Shown one piece after another: positions 1-9,053 of a stretch of DNA of 64,000 bases. Position 1 is the first letter of the stretch. Each line of letters begins with the position of its first letter. The position numbers and the translations under genes are program-made. The notes under the pieces were generated by a model that worked only from the letters and a program-made list of their open reading frames with translations, searched no databases and was not told where the DNA came from. Origin of the DNA: Streptomyces koelreuteriae (GTDB taxonomy: Bacteria; Actinomycetota; Actinomycetes; Streptomycetales; Streptomycetaceae); the NCBI RefSeq assembly GCF_018604545.1, contig NZ_CP075896.1:3658001-3722000 (forward strand), in the 5' to 3' direction.

Positions 1-108
1 CGACGAGGCCGGACGGGGCGGCGATCGGAAGGCGGTCGGCGGGCGATCGGGAGGCGTTCGAGGGGCGGTCCGGGGGGCGTTGTCAGACCCCCCTGCCAGA
101 CTCACGGC

Positions 109-1791
109 ATGACCGACCGGTGGGCGCTCGCTCCGGCCGAGGACGGTGGCGTGGACGTCGCCCCCCTCGGTCCGGACGGGCTGCCCATCGGACCGGTGCG
201 GCGGGAGACGGATCCCGCCGAGGCCGTGCGGAGCCGTCCCGGCGTCACGCGGTGGGTGTGGCGGTCCACCGCCGAGGTCTACCCGCGCCTGCTCGCCACG
301 GGGGTGCGAGTCGAGCGGTGTTACGACGTCGAGGCCGCCGAGACACTCCTCCTCGGTCACGAGGGGCGGTACGGGGAACCCCGTTCGGCCGCGGCCGCCC
401 TGGCCCGGCTGCGCGGCGGCCCCGTACCGCCCGATCCGCCCCAGCGCTCCGCCGAACCGGGCTCGCAGTCCTCCCTGTTCGAGCCGCAGGGCGTCCCGCT
501 CCCCCTGCCGGACCTCCTCGCGGTCTACGCCGAGCAGCAGCGGCGGCACGAGAGCGCCGAGCATCCCGACCGCATGCGACTGCTCACGGCCGCCGAGTCG
601 GCGGGCATGCTGGTGGCCGCCGAGATGAACCGCGCCGGGCTGCCCTGGAGCGCCGAGGTGCACCGGGCCGTCCTGCACGACCTGCTGGGCGACCGGTACG
701 CGGGCGGCGGCGAGCCCCGCCGGCTGGCCGAACTGGCCGACGAGGTGTCCACGGCGTTCGGCCGCAGGGTCCGCCCCGACCTGCCGGCCGACGTCGTCAA
801 GGCCTTCGCGCAGGCCGGCATCAAGGTCTCCTCGACCCGCCGCTGGGAGATCGAGACCGTCGACCACCCGGCCGTGAAACCCCTGATCGAGTACAAGAAG
901 CTGTACCGCGTCTGGGTCGCCCACGGCTGGTCCTGGCTCCAGGACTGGGTGCGCGAGGGGCGGTTCAGACCCGAGTTCCTCGCGGGCGGCACGGTGACCG
1001 GGCGCTGGGTGACCAACGGCGGGGGCGGGCTCCAGATCCCCAAGGTGATCCGGCGGGCGGTGGTCGCCGACCCCGGCTGGCGGCTCGTCGTCGCCGACGC
1101 CGACCAGATGGAACCGCGCGTCCTCGCCGCGATCTCCCGCGACCCCGGCCTGATGGAGGTGGCGGGCCGGGAGAGCGACCTGTACCAGTCCGTCTCCGAC
1201 CGCGCCTTCTCCGGCGACCGCGCCCAGGCCAAACTCGCCGTGCTCGGCGCGGTCTACGGCCAGACCTCTGGCGACGGCCTGAAGAACCTCGCCGCGCTCA
1301 GACGCCGCTTCCCCAGGGCGGTGGCGTACGTCGACGACGCCGCCCGCGCCGGCGAGGAGGGCCGGCTCGTCCGCACCTGGCTCGGCCGGACCTGCCCGCC
1401 GGCGGCCCGCGGAACGGACGACGCGACGGAGGAGGCCGGCATCCCCGTCGCCGACGACGACTCCGCCGCCCCCTGGGTCCCCGGCTACGCCTCCACCGAC
1501 GCCCGCGCCCGCGGCCGCTTCGCCCGCAACTTCGTCGTCCAGGGCAGCGCCGCCGACTGGGCCCTGCTCCTGCTCGCCGCACTGCGCCGGACCTGCGCGG
1601 ACCTCGCCGCCGAACTGGTCTTCTTCCAGCACGACGAGGTGATCGTGCACTGCCCCGAGGAGGAGACGGAGGCGGTCGTGGCGGCGATCCAGGAGGCCGC
1701 GGCCCTGGCCGGCCGGCTGACCTTCGGCGAGACCCAGGTGCGGTTTCCGTTCACCACGGCGGTGGTGGAGTGCTACGCGGACGCCAAGTGA
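109..1791 (+). CDS. Family A DNA polymerase with N-terminal 3'-5' exonuclease-like region
   Basis: This 560-residue protein is the short PolA-like enzyme of actinomycetes, usually annotated as bifunctional 3'-5' exonuclease/DNA polymerase. The polymerase motifs are visible: motif A VVADADQMEPRVLA (about 327-340), motif B RAQAKLAVLGAVYG (371-384) and motif C FFQHDEV (505-511). The N-terminal 200 residues occupy the place of the exonuclease domain but show no obvious DEDD acidic quartet, so proofreading is doubtful. There is no 5' nuclease domain, so it is not the full-length PolA of about 900 residues. A role in repair or gap filling is inferred. The ATG start agrees with the expected family length. 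It converges on the SARP regulator with only 21 bases between stops. Confidence 0.9.
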   Translation: MTDRWALAPAEDGGVDVAPLGPDGLPIGPVRRETDPAEAVRSRPGVTRWVWRSTAEVYPRLLATGVRVERCYDVEAAETLLLGHEGRYGEPRSAAAALARLRGGPVPPDPPQRSAEPGSQSSLFEPQGVPLPLPDLLAVYAEQQRRHESAEHPDRMRLLTAAESAGMLVAAEMNRAGLPWSAEVHRAVLHDLLGDRYAGGGEPRRLAELADEVSTAFGRRVRPDLPADVVKAFAQAGIKVSSTRRWEIETVDHPAVKPLIEYKKLYRVWVAHGWSWLQDWVREGRFRPEFLAGGTVTGRWVTNGGGGLQIPKVIRRAVVADPGWRLVVADADQMEPRVLAAISRDPGLMEVAGRESDLYQSVSDRAFSGDRAQAKLAVLGAVYGQTSGDGLKNLAALRRRFPRAVAYVDDAARAGEEGRLVRTWLGRTCPPAARGTDDATEEAGIPVADDDSAAPWVPGYASTDARARGRFARNFVVQGSAADWALLLLAALRRTCADLAAELVFFQHDEVIVHCPEEETEAVVAAIQEAAALAGRLTFGETQVRFPFTTAVVECYADAK

Positions 1792-1812
1792 CTCCCAGCA
1801 CCGGCCGGTCGG

Positions 1813-4800
1813 TCAGTCGGCCGGGGCCAGCAGTTCGCGGAGTTCCGTGACCACCGTCCGCTCATCCGTCCCGTCCAGCGCCGCGAGTGCCCAGCGCCAC
1901 TCCTCGTACGCCGCCTCCGGCCGCCCCCGCTCCCGCAGCAGCAGCCCGCGCTGATGGCGGGCGAGACCGCCGGTGTAGCGGTCGGCGCGGGCGTCGGCCC
2001 GGGCCAGCAGCTCGGCGCACTCACGGGCGGCCCGCCCGGTGCGGCCCAGCAGACGGAGGGCCCGGACCAGCCCGAGCCGGGTCTGGGCCTCGCCGTGCCA
2101 GTCGCCCTGGCCGCCGAGGATGCGCAGGCTCTCCTCGAAGTGCGGAAGGGCCGCGGCCGGTTCGCCGAGCCGCAGATGGGCGTAGCCGATGTTGCAGTGC
2201 GCGGAGTGCCGCAGGATGACGGCACCGATGTCCTCCCCGATGGCCAGCGAACGCCGGTGCTGCTCGATGGCCGCCCGCGCGTCGGTGTGCTCGTAGAGGT
2301 TGCCGAGGTGGCTGTGGGTGACGGCCTCGCCGTACGGGTCGTCCAGCTGCCGCGCGTACTCCAGGCTCAGCAGCAGCGCCTCACCCGCCTCGGCGTGCCG
2401 GCCGAGCCCGTCGAGCAGCAGGCCGCGGTTGTTGAGGCAGCGCCGGATCCAGGAGGGGTGGTCCAGCCGCCGCCAGAGGTCGAGCGCGCGGTCGTTGAGG
2501 TCGAGGGCCTCGTTGTGCCGGCCGGTCAGGAAGTGCAGTCCGGCGAGGTCGACCAGCGCGCACGCCTCCGCCGCCCGGTCACCGAGCCGCCGCGCCACAC
2601 GGAGGCCGGCCCGCCCGAGCACCTCCATCTCGGCGACCCGCCCCCTGCGGTGCGCGTAGGGAAGGATCAGCCGTACGACAGCGCTGACCAGGCCCGCCCG
2701 CCGCCGGCAAGGGTCGTCCGCATGCCGCCCGACCAGGGCGACGAGGTTCGCCAACTCCCGGTCTCCCCAGGCGAAGGCCTCCTCGGGACTGCCGAAGGGG
2801 CCGACGGTGTCGACAGGGCCGTCCCCGTACCCGTCCGGCTGACCCGCGCTGGGCCGACGACGGTCGTCCTGGTCGGGCCCGGGCTCGACGATCGCGACGA
2901 GAACGCGCTCGGCGACGTCGGCGTACCACCGCAGGGCCGTCTCGACGACGTCACCACGGATCCCGACACCAGCCACCTCACCACCCATCGCACCGGCCCG
3001 CTCACGCGCGAAGTCCCGCACCAGGTCGTGCGGCTCGTACCGGCCGTACGCCGTCTCCTCCAGCAGGGCGACGTCCACGAGCCGGTCGAGGGCGGCCTCG
3101 GCACGCCGTTCACCCGTACCGATGAGACGGGCGAGCAACGGGACGCCGTACGTGGGCAGATCGAGCCCGCCGACGCGACACAGGGCGAGGGCCGCGTCCC
3201 GGTCGGCCTCGCGTTCGGAGGCGGCGAGCGCGTCGTGCGCGACGGCCAGGGACCGGCGGACGCTCAGGTCGTCGTACTCCAGGTGGTGCAACCGCTCGTC
3301 CGCGGCGGCCAGTTGACCGGCGAGGACGTCCGGGGTGAGGGCCTGCCGGGCGGCGAGCCGAGCGGCGACGACGCGCAGGGCCAGCGGGAGCCTGCCGGTG
3401 AGGGCGACGAGGGGGTGACGGGCGTCGAGAATGCCCGGCTCAGAGCCCTGCGGAGGGTACGGCTCGGCCCGGCCCGAGGCCCTGCGCAGCAGTTCGGCGC
3501 TCTCCTCGTCCGTGAGCGGGGCGAGCGGGAAACGGGTCACGCCGTCGAGGGCGGTCAGCGGCGAGCGGCTCGTCACGATCACCCCGCACCGCGCACCCCC
3601 CGGCAGCAACGGCCGTACCTGCGCGGCGCTCGCGGCGTCGTCCAGCACCAGGAGCGTGCGGGTCGGCGCGAGCAGGGACCGCAGCAACGCCGAGGCCGCG
3701 TCAGGGTGTTCGGGGACACGGCAGGGCTCGACGCCCAGATCACGCAGCAGGGCGGTGAGCGCCTGGCCGGGGGTGAGCGGGGTCATGCCGGGGGTGGCAC
3801 CGTGCAGGTTGAGACAGAGCTGCCCGTCGGGGAATCGCGCCGCCACCTCGTGCGCGACATGCAGCGCGAGGGCGCTCTTGCCGACACCGGCCATGCCGCT
3901 GAGGACGGCGGTGGGGTGCGGCCCGGGCGTCGTGAGGGCACGGCGCAGGGAATCGCGCACGCCGCTGCGCCCCGTGAAATGGGCTGGCGGCGGCGGCAGT
4001 TGAGCAGGCGAGGGCGTCACGGAGGCGACGGAACGCCGCACGACGGGCGGGGACGACGGCGAACCTCCACCACCGATGTCCGCCGCACCGGCGGCACTCC
4101 CCAGCCCCTCCGGACCACCGCTCCCCGGCCCCTGCGCACCACCGCTCCCCACGGCCCCCCGCAACACCTCCACATGCGCCTCGCGCACCCCCGGCCCCGG
4201 CTCGATGCCGAGCCGTTCGACGAGGCGGGTGCGCAACTCGTGATGGACGGCCAGGGCCTCGGCCTGGCGGCCGGTGCGGTGCAGGGCGAGCATGAGCTGC
4301 CGGTGGTACGCCTCCCGCAGCGGATACTCGGCGGCCAACGCCGCCAACTCCGGCACCAGCCCATCGAGCCGCGGACCGCCCAGGGCCAACTCGGCGTCGT
4401 AGCGCCACTCCAGGAGCAGCAGCCGCGCCTCGCGCAGCCGCCGTACGAAGGCGTAGCCGCCCACGTCGGACGGCAGCCCGGCGAGCGGTGCGCCCCGCCA
4501 CAGCGCGAGCGCGGCGGCGCACGCGCGGACGACCCGCTCCCAGTCCCGGCCGGCGTGCGCGGCACGCGCCTCGGCGACTCGGGCCTCGAACACGTGAACG
4601 TCCAGCTCGCCGTCGTCGACGCGCAGCACATACCCGGACGGCACGGTGCGCAGCCGCTCGGGATCGTCGAGCATCCGCCGCAGCCGGGCTACGTGATTGT
4701 GCAGCGAGGCCTGGGCGGAAGCGGGCGGAGCCCCGCCCCACAGCGCGTCCTTGAGCGACGCGGCGGAGACGACCCGCCCGGCGTCGAGCAGCAACGCGGC

Positions 4801-4968
4801 GAGCAACACCCGCACCTTGGGGCTCGCGATCCCCCGCGCCTCGCTCCGCCCGCCTCCATGGGCGTCGTAGAGCCCCGGCGGCCCGAGCAACCCGAACCGC
4901 AGCGCACACCGCTCCCCGGATCCCGCTGCGCTCTCGCCATGTCCCGAGCAGGGAGATGCCGCCATCAC
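1813..4968 (-). CDS. AfsR/SARP-family transcriptional regulator with NB-ARC and TPR domains
   Basis: This 1051-residue regulator has the AfsR layout. A winged-helix DNA-binding domain (about 25-105) and a bacterial transcriptional activation domain (about 107-255) come first. A low-complexity Gly/Ser/Pro linker follows (about 260-330). Next is an NB-ARC ATPase with the P-loop GMAGVGKSA (358-366) and the kinase-2 strand TLLVLDDA (about 436-443), and last tetratricopeptide repeats (about 780-1040). Such proteins bind direct repeats near -35 boxes and switch on secondary metabolism or development, with ATP hydrolysis and TPR contacts tuning activity. No biosynthetic cluster adjoins it, so its targets are unknown. 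The ATG at 4968 is the longest start; an internal start before the conserved LRFGLLG segment is possible. Its promoter must lie in 4969-5214. Confidence 0.9.
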   Translation of the reverse strand: MMAASPCSGHGESAAGSGERCALRFGLLGPPGLYDAHGGGRSEARGIASPKVRVLLAALLLDAGRVVSAASLKDALWGGAPPASAQASLHNHVARLRRMLDDPERLRTVPSGYVLRVDDGELDVHVFEARVAEARAAHAGRDWERVVRACAAALALWRGAPLAGLPSDVGGYAFVRRLREARLLLLEWRYDAELALGGPRLDGLVPELAALAAEYPLREAYHRQLMLALHRTGRQAEALAVHHELRTRLVERLGIEPGPGVREAHVEVLRGAVGSGGAQGPGSGGPEGLGSAAGAADIGGGGSPSSPPVVRRSVASVTPSPAQLPPPPAHFTGRSGVRDSLRRALTTPGPHPTAVLSGMAGVGKSALALHVAHEVAARFPDGQLCLNLHGATPGMTPLTPGQALTALLRDLGVEPCRVPEHPDAASALLRSLLAPTRTLLVLDDAASAAQVRPLLPGGARCGVIVTSRSPLTALDGVTRFPLAPLTDEESAELLRRASGRAEPYPPQGSEPGILDARHPLVALTGRLPLALRVVAARLAARQALTPDVLAGQLAAADERLHHLEYDDLSVRRSLAVAHDALAASEREADRDAALALCRVGGLDLPTYGVPLLARLIGTGERRAEAALDRLVDVALLEETAYGRYEPHDLVRDFARERAGAMGGEVAGVGIRGDVVETALRWYADVAERVLVAIVEPGPDQDDRRRPSAGQPDGYGDGPVDTVGPFGSPEEAFAWGDRELANLVALVGRHADDPCRRRAGLVSAVVRLILPYAHRRGRVAEMEVLGRAGLRVARRLGDRAAEACALVDLAGLHFLTGRHNEALDLNDRALDLWRRLDHPSWIRRCLNNRGLLLDGLGRHAEAGEALLLSLEYARQLDDPYGEAVTHSHLGNLYEHTDARAAIEQHRRSLAIGEDIGAVILRHSAHCNIGYAHLRLGEPAAALPHFEESLRILGGQGDWHGEAQTRLGLVRALRLLGRTGRAARECAELLARADARADRYTGGLARHQRGLLLRERGRPEAAYEEWRWALAALDGTDERTVVTELRELLAPAD

Positions 4969-5214
4969 TCCCCGCCTCCCGTGTCACCGCCCTCGACGAA
5001 TGTCCGCCCCATGGCCAACTGTTGGCCATATGTTAGCGATCCGTTGGCACGACCTGATGTGATCACTACGTCGGATCTGGCCGGGCGGCGTGCGCGTCTC
5101 GGCGCGCCACTCGGGGGAGTGTCGCCGCCACGGTCGGTTCCGGGTCCCGGTCGGCGGAGGTGAACGGCCGGGGCCCACTCAACTTCCGCCCCACCAGCGT
5201 GGCTCCGGCCGCCG

Positions 5215-6108
5215 TCAGATGACGGGCGGCCTCCCCAGCCGCGTGAGCCGCCACACCGTGCGCCAGCGCATGGGCCGCCGCTCGCCCGCCGGCTCCCGTA
5301 CACCTTCCAGGAATCCGCCGAACCAGGCACGCAGCCCGGCGGCGGAACGGTTCCGGGCGAGGGTGAGCAGCACCCACACGCCCAGATGGACGGGGACGAG
5401 CACGACCGGCAGCCGGCGCCGGGCCAGCCAGACCCGGTTGCGGGCGTTCACGCGGTAGTAGATGGCGTGCCGGGCGGGCGAGGTCTTCGGGTGCTGGAGC
5501 AGCAGTTCGGGCGCGTAGAGGATGTGCCAGCCCGCGTCGGCCGCGCGCCAGGCCAGGTCGGTCTCCTCATGGGCGAAGAAGAACTCGGCGGGCCAGTCGC
5601 CGACCTCGTCGAGCATCGCCATCCGCAAAGCGTGCCCGCCACCGAGGAACCCGGTGACGTAACCGCCCCGCAGGGGGTCCGAACCACCCACCCGGGGCAC
5701 GTGCCGCTGCTGCGTCTCGCCGAGTTCGTCGGCGATACGGAACCCGACGATGCCGAGCCGTTCGTCGGCGGCGTACAGATCCCGCACACGGCGCAGCACA
5801 TCGGCGTCCACGAGCAGCCCGTCGTCGTCCAGATCGACGACGACATCGACGTCCCCGAACTCCCGCAGCCGCGCCAGGGCAGCGTTCCGGCCCCCGGGGC
5901 ACCCCAGGTTCTCGTCGAGCTCGACGGGCGTGACCTCACCGGGCAGCGAGAGCCGCTCGGCGAACTCGGGCAGCGGGCAGCCGTTGCCGACGATCACGAT
6001 CCGCTCGGGCGGCACGTCCTGCTTGGCCACGGAACGGAGCAGCGCGTCGACCTCCTCGGGCCGATTGCCCATCGTCACCACGGCGACGGCGATCCTGGGC
6101 GCCCCCAT
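5215..6108 (-). CDS. Glycosyltransferase family 2 protein
   Basis: This 297-residue GT-A fold glycosyltransferase has the expected N-terminal nucleotide-binding strand (RIAVAVVTMGNRPEEV), the NPGG-like segment LGCPGGRN (about 73-80), the metal-binding acidic run DLDDDG (92-97) and a downstream catalytic-type segment FFAHEETDLAWRA (about 176-188). A hydrophobic stretch near 233-252 suggests membrane association. The pattern is closest to rhamnosyltransferase-like enzymes that extend cell-surface polysaccharides, but the sugar donor and acceptor cannot be read from sequence. It stands alone and is followed by 246 bases before the SARP regulator, which lies on the same strand. Confidence 0.85.
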   Translation of the reverse strand: MGAPRIAVAVVTMGNRPEEVDALLRSVAKQDVPPERIVIVGNGCPLPEFAERLSLPGEVTPVELDENLGCPGGRNAALARLREFGDVDVVVDLDDDGLLVDADVLRRVRDLYAADERLGIVGFRIADELGETQQRHVPRVGGSDPLRGGYVTGFLGGGHALRMAMLDEVGDWPAEFFFAHEETDLAWRAADAGWHILYAPELLLQHPKTSPARHAIYYRVNARNRVWLARRRLPVVLVPVHLGVWVLLTLARNRSAAGLRAWFGGFLEGVREPAGERRPMRWRTVWRLTRLGRPPVI

Positions 6109-6334
6109 GTCCTCACCTCATCACGGTCGGCAACTGACGGGTCGACGGGCGATGCTAGCCGTTCACGATAAGGCCCCCTTAAATACGCCTGCCGGACGAC
6201 GGTCCGGCTGACTCGTTCGGCCGAAGCGACACCCGACCCGATCGGGCACAGGAAGTCGGGTCCAGCAGGGGCCCGGCTACCTAGCGTGGTGAACACCAAA
6301 GAGGCACGAAGAAGGAAACGGGAAGGAACCGGGC

Positions 6335-7210
6335 GTGCTGGAGCGACTCAACCAGGCCATGGACCACATCGAGCGCCACCTCGACGACTCGGTGGACGCC
6401 GTGGAACTGGCACGGATCGCGGCCACCTCGGAGTACCACCTGCGCCGCATGTTCTCCGCACTGGCAGGCATGCCCTTGTCGGAGTACATCCGCCGCCGCC
6501 GGCTGACGGTCGCGGGCGCGGAGGTGCTGTCGGGGGACGCGACGCTCCTGGAGATCGCGATCCGCTACGGCTACGGCTCCGGCGAGGCCTTCGCACGGGC
6601 GTTCCGCTCGATGCACGGCGTGGGCCCGGGCGAGGCCCGGCGCACCGCCGCCGCACTCGTCTCCCAGCCCCGGCTGACCTTCCGCCTCACCGTCGAAGGG
6701 AGCAGCAGCATGCACTACCGAGTGGTGGACCGCCCGGCCTTCACCGTCACCGGCTTCAAGACCCGCATCCCCCTGATCCACTCAGGCCCCAACGAGTCGA
6801 TCATCAACTTCGTCCGCGGCCTCGACAAACAGGCCCTGGAACACCTGCGAAACCTCTCCACCCAGGACCCCCAGGGCATCATCGCGGTCTGCGACGACCT
6901 GGACCCGAGCCGCGCCGAGGGCACGGAACTCGACTACTACCACGCCGTGATCACCACACCCCCGACCCCGGCCCCCGAGGGCACCACCACCCTCCCGGTC
7001 CCGTCCGGCACCTGGGCGGTCTTCACCACCTCCGGCCCGGCCCCCCAGGCCATCCAGCACCTCTGGCGAGACATCTTCACCGAGTGGTTCCCCTCCAACC
7101 CCTACCGCAGCCGCCCCGGCCCGGAACTCCTCCGAACCGAACTCTCGACGGACGGCACCCGGGCGAACGCCGAGCTGTGGCTCCCGGTGGAGCGCGAAGC
7201 CGCCCACTGA
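6335..7210 (+). CDS. AraC-type regulator with GyrI-like effector-binding domain
   Basis: This 291-residue protein begins with an AraC/XylS double helix-turn-helix domain (about 8-105; the second helix includes AIRYGYGSGEAFARAFR) and continues into a GyrI-like small-molecule-binding domain (about 125-288, beginning MHYRVVDRPAFTVTGFK). This is the Rob/SoxS-like order with the DNA-binding part first. Such proteins usually respond to hydrophobic or drug-like ligands and control efflux or detoxification genes; the ligand here is unknown. The GTG start is chosen because GGGAAGGAAC lies just upstream and the HTH begins immediately. It is the last gene before the phosphorothioation island and is followed by its own hairpin terminator. 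Confidence 0.88.
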   Translation: MLERLNQAMDHIERHLDDSVDAVELARIAATSEYHLRRMFSALAGMPLSEYIRRRRLTVAGAEVLSGDATLLEIAIRYGYGSGEAFARAFRSMHGVGPGEARRTAAALVSQPRLTFRLTVEGSSSMHYRVVDRPAFTVTGFKTRIPLIHSGPNESIINFVRGLDKQALEHLRNLSTQDPQGIIAVCDDLDPSRAEGTELDYYHAVITTPPTPAPEGTTTLPVPSGTWAVFTTSGPAPQAIQHLWRDIFTEWFPSNPYRSRPGPELLRTELSTDGTRANAELWLPVEREAAH

Positions 7211-7211
7211 C

Positions 7212-7252
7212 ACAGAGAACCCCAGGCCGGATTCCATCCGACCTGGGGTTCC
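7212..7252. repeat. Left copy of island-flanking imperfect repeat (candidate attL)
   Basis: This 41-bp segment aligns with 24979-25019 in the same orientation, sharing ACAGA, AACCC, AGG, GATTC, GACCT and GGGTT in register. About 32 of 41 positions agree by eye. Because the segment is also a hairpin, part of the agreement is enforced by stem pairing; the shared 5' flank and loop are not. No copy of the tRNA body itself was found here. Confidence 0.4.
7218..7250 (+). terminator. Hairpin terminator after the AraC-type regulator
   Basis: AACCCCAGG-C-CGGA pairs with TCCG-A-CCTGGGGTT around a five-base loop, giving a 14-bp stem with one mismatch, seven bases after the stop codon of the regulator. 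There is no strong T-run, as is common in Streptomyces. Confidence 0.75.
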
Positions 7253-7603
7253 AGGTCAGCGAGCAAAGCCAGAATGCTCATAGCACTCGATGCAGTTTCG
7301 TGCAGCACCGTCCGCCACGCATCGCTCATACTTCAGGCCTACGCCCGCAGACCAGCAACTGGGCAGCCCGAACTGCCATAAGGGCGGAAGTGCGACCCAA
7401 GGAAATCGCCGCAGCGAAGTCGCGCCGCCGGGGCGAGTAATCATTCTGGGGTCAGCCGCCGAGCCGAGGGTGCGCAGCGCCGTCGCTGCCAGGCCTTGGG
7501 TGTCCGCGGCCAAGGGGAAACTCAGCCTCCGGAAACCTCTTCGCCCGTACCGTCGCCCTGCCTATGCTGCGACCCGACCCCTTCCTCGACTGACGAGGCC
7601 GAC
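7251..7603. other. Left flank of the island, no confident gene
   Basis: This stretch of about 350 bases lies between the AraC terminator and the Dnd-associated methyltransferase. A minus-strand reading frame ends at 7256 with a cysteine-bearing tail (CVADGAARNCIECYEHSG) and less G/C-biased codons. It has no convincing start and could be a gene remnant. The right part holds the methyltransferase promoter candidate. Confidence 0.4.
7540..7568 (+). promoter_or_regulatory. Candidate promoter of the Dnd-associated methyltransferase
   Basis: TTCGCC (7540-7545) and TATGCT (7563-7568) are separated by 17 bases, a reasonable housekeeping-type pair. Transcription would start about 30 bases before the ATG at 7604. 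Confidence 0.4.
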
Positions 7604-9040
7604 ATGCAGCAGTCATGGAACAGCGACCGCCGCCGCACCGCGATCGGTCGCTCCAGCCTCTCCGTGCCAGCCCGCCAGGCTCTGGCCGACCGCCAGCTCA
7701 ACGCGGACCGCACGATCCTCGACTACGGATGCGGCCGAGGCGGCGATGTCGCCTCCCTCCAGCGCCTCGATTGCAAGATCACCGGTTGGGACCCTTACTA
7801 CAGCTCGAGCGCCCCGGTGGCCCCCTCCGACGTCGTCCTCCTCACCTACGTCCTGAACATCATCGAGGACCCCGCCGAGCGTAGGCAGACGCTCAAGGAG
7901 GCATGGAGGCTCGCCACCTCCGTACTCATCGTCTCGGCCCGCCTCTCTTGGGAGCGGTTCAAAGTCCGCGGCCAGGAGTACGGCGACGGCCTCCTCACCA
8001 GCAGGCAGACGTTCCAGCACCTCTTCAGCCCGGACGAGCTCCGGATCTACGTCGAGGAGGTCACAGGAACACGCTGCATTTCAGCGGCTCCCGGCATCGT
8101 GTACGCCTTCAAGGACGACTCAGCCCGACTGGCCTACCTCGCACACCGCATCGTCCCTGACGCCGAGTGGCTAGCTTCAGCCGATACCACTTCGGCTATC
8201 GCCTCGCTGGTCGACTACGTCGAACGGCGTGGCCGCCCGCCCCGTGTCGACGAGATGCCCCGGCCGATGGCCGAACAGCTCGCCCACCTGAAACCCGGCG
8301 AACTCAAGCGCCTCATACGCGACTCCGTCGACGCCGAGAAGGTCTCCGAGGGCGCCAAGCGCACGACGTTGAACACGCTGCTGTTCCTCGCCGTCGAGCT
8401 CTTCAACAGCCGAGGCCCGTTCAGCAGCCTCCCCCTCGGCGTCCAGCTCGACGTCCGTTCGTTCTTCACCTCGTACAAGGAAGCCTGCCAGCGCTCCGAC
8501 CGGCTGCTCCTCAAGCTCCGGGACGACACCTATATCCGGGGCGCCATGAACGCCTCCAGCGTCGGCAAGATCACCCCGACCGCGCTGTACGTACACCGTC
8601 GGGCGATCGACCGGATGCCGACAGTCCTGCGCCTGTACGAGCACTGCGCCTCCGTCGCCGCCGGCCGCCCTCAGGAATGGACTATCGCCAAGCTGAAGCA
8701 CCAGGGGCGAGCCGTCAGCTGGCTCGACTACCCGGGATTCGACAAGGACCCGCATCCGCGGATCACGTCCTCATACCTCGTAGATCTCAAGACCCTCGAA
8801 ACGTCGCACATGTCCTACGCGAACTCCGCCAACCGTCCTCTGCTTCACCGCAAGCACGAATTCCTGGCGCCCGACGACCCGGACGTGCTGCGCTACCGCC
8901 GTCTGACCGAGTCCGAACTACGCGTCGGCCTCTACGAGAATCCGCACCTGATCGGCACCGAGAATGGCTGGGAGGCCGAACTGATCAGGTGCGGTCGCAT
9001 GCTCCGGGGACACCGGCTGATCCGGCGCCCCGGAGACTGA
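7604..9040 (+). CDS. DNA phosphorothioation-associated putative methyltransferase
   Basis: This 478-residue protein has a class I SAM-binding motif ILDYGCGRGGD (38-48) with a short methyltransferase core. A long C-terminal region of about 270 residues follows, typical of the methyltransferase-like family that accompanies dnd genes. It carries conserved-looking stretches such as SSVGKITPTALYVH and HRKHEFLAPDDPDV. Its substrate is not established. The ATG at 7604 is preferred over longer in-frame starts because the motif-bearing domain begins soon after and a GACGAGG sequence precedes it. It converges on dndA with 13 bases between stops, so it is not co-transcribed with dndBCDE. Confidence 0.8.
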   Translation: MQQSWNSDRRRTAIGRSSLSVPARQALADRQLNADRTILDYGCGRGGDVASLQRLDCKITGWDPYYSSSAPVAPSDVVLLTYVLNIIEDPAERRQTLKEAWRLATSVLIVSARLSWERFKVRGQEYGDGLLTSRQTFQHLFSPDELRIYVEEVTGTRCISAAPGIVYAFKDDSARLAYLAHRIVPDAEWLASADTTSAIASLVDYVERRGRPPRVDEMPRPMAEQLAHLKPGELKRLIRDSVDAEKVSEGAKRTTLNTLLFLAVELFNSRGPFSSLPLGVQLDVRSFFTSYKEACQRSDRLLLKLRDDTYIRGAMNASSVGKITPTALYVHRRAIDRMPTVLRLYEHCASVAAGRPQEWTIAKLKHQGRAVSWLDYPGFDKDPHPRITSSYLVDLKTLETSHMSYANSANRPLLHRKHEFLAPDDPDVLRYRRLTESELRVGLYENPHLIGTENGWEAELIRCGRMLRGHRLIRRPGD

Positions 9041-9053
9041 GCAGCTCAAACCG

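Noticed and set aside
1954..5163. 1069-codon open frame on the plus strand, opposite the SARP regulator
   Set aside because: It is an antisense shadow caused by high G+C: low-complexity Gly/Arg/Pro/Val sequence without domains, while the minus strand encodes clear winged-helix, NB-ARC and TPR domains.
7251..7300. A copy of the tRNA-Thr 3' end as attL
   Set aside because: I searched by eye for the acceptor and T-stem sequence (GCCGCCTTCGGGATTCGAA) near the left border and found none; only the hairpin segment is shared.
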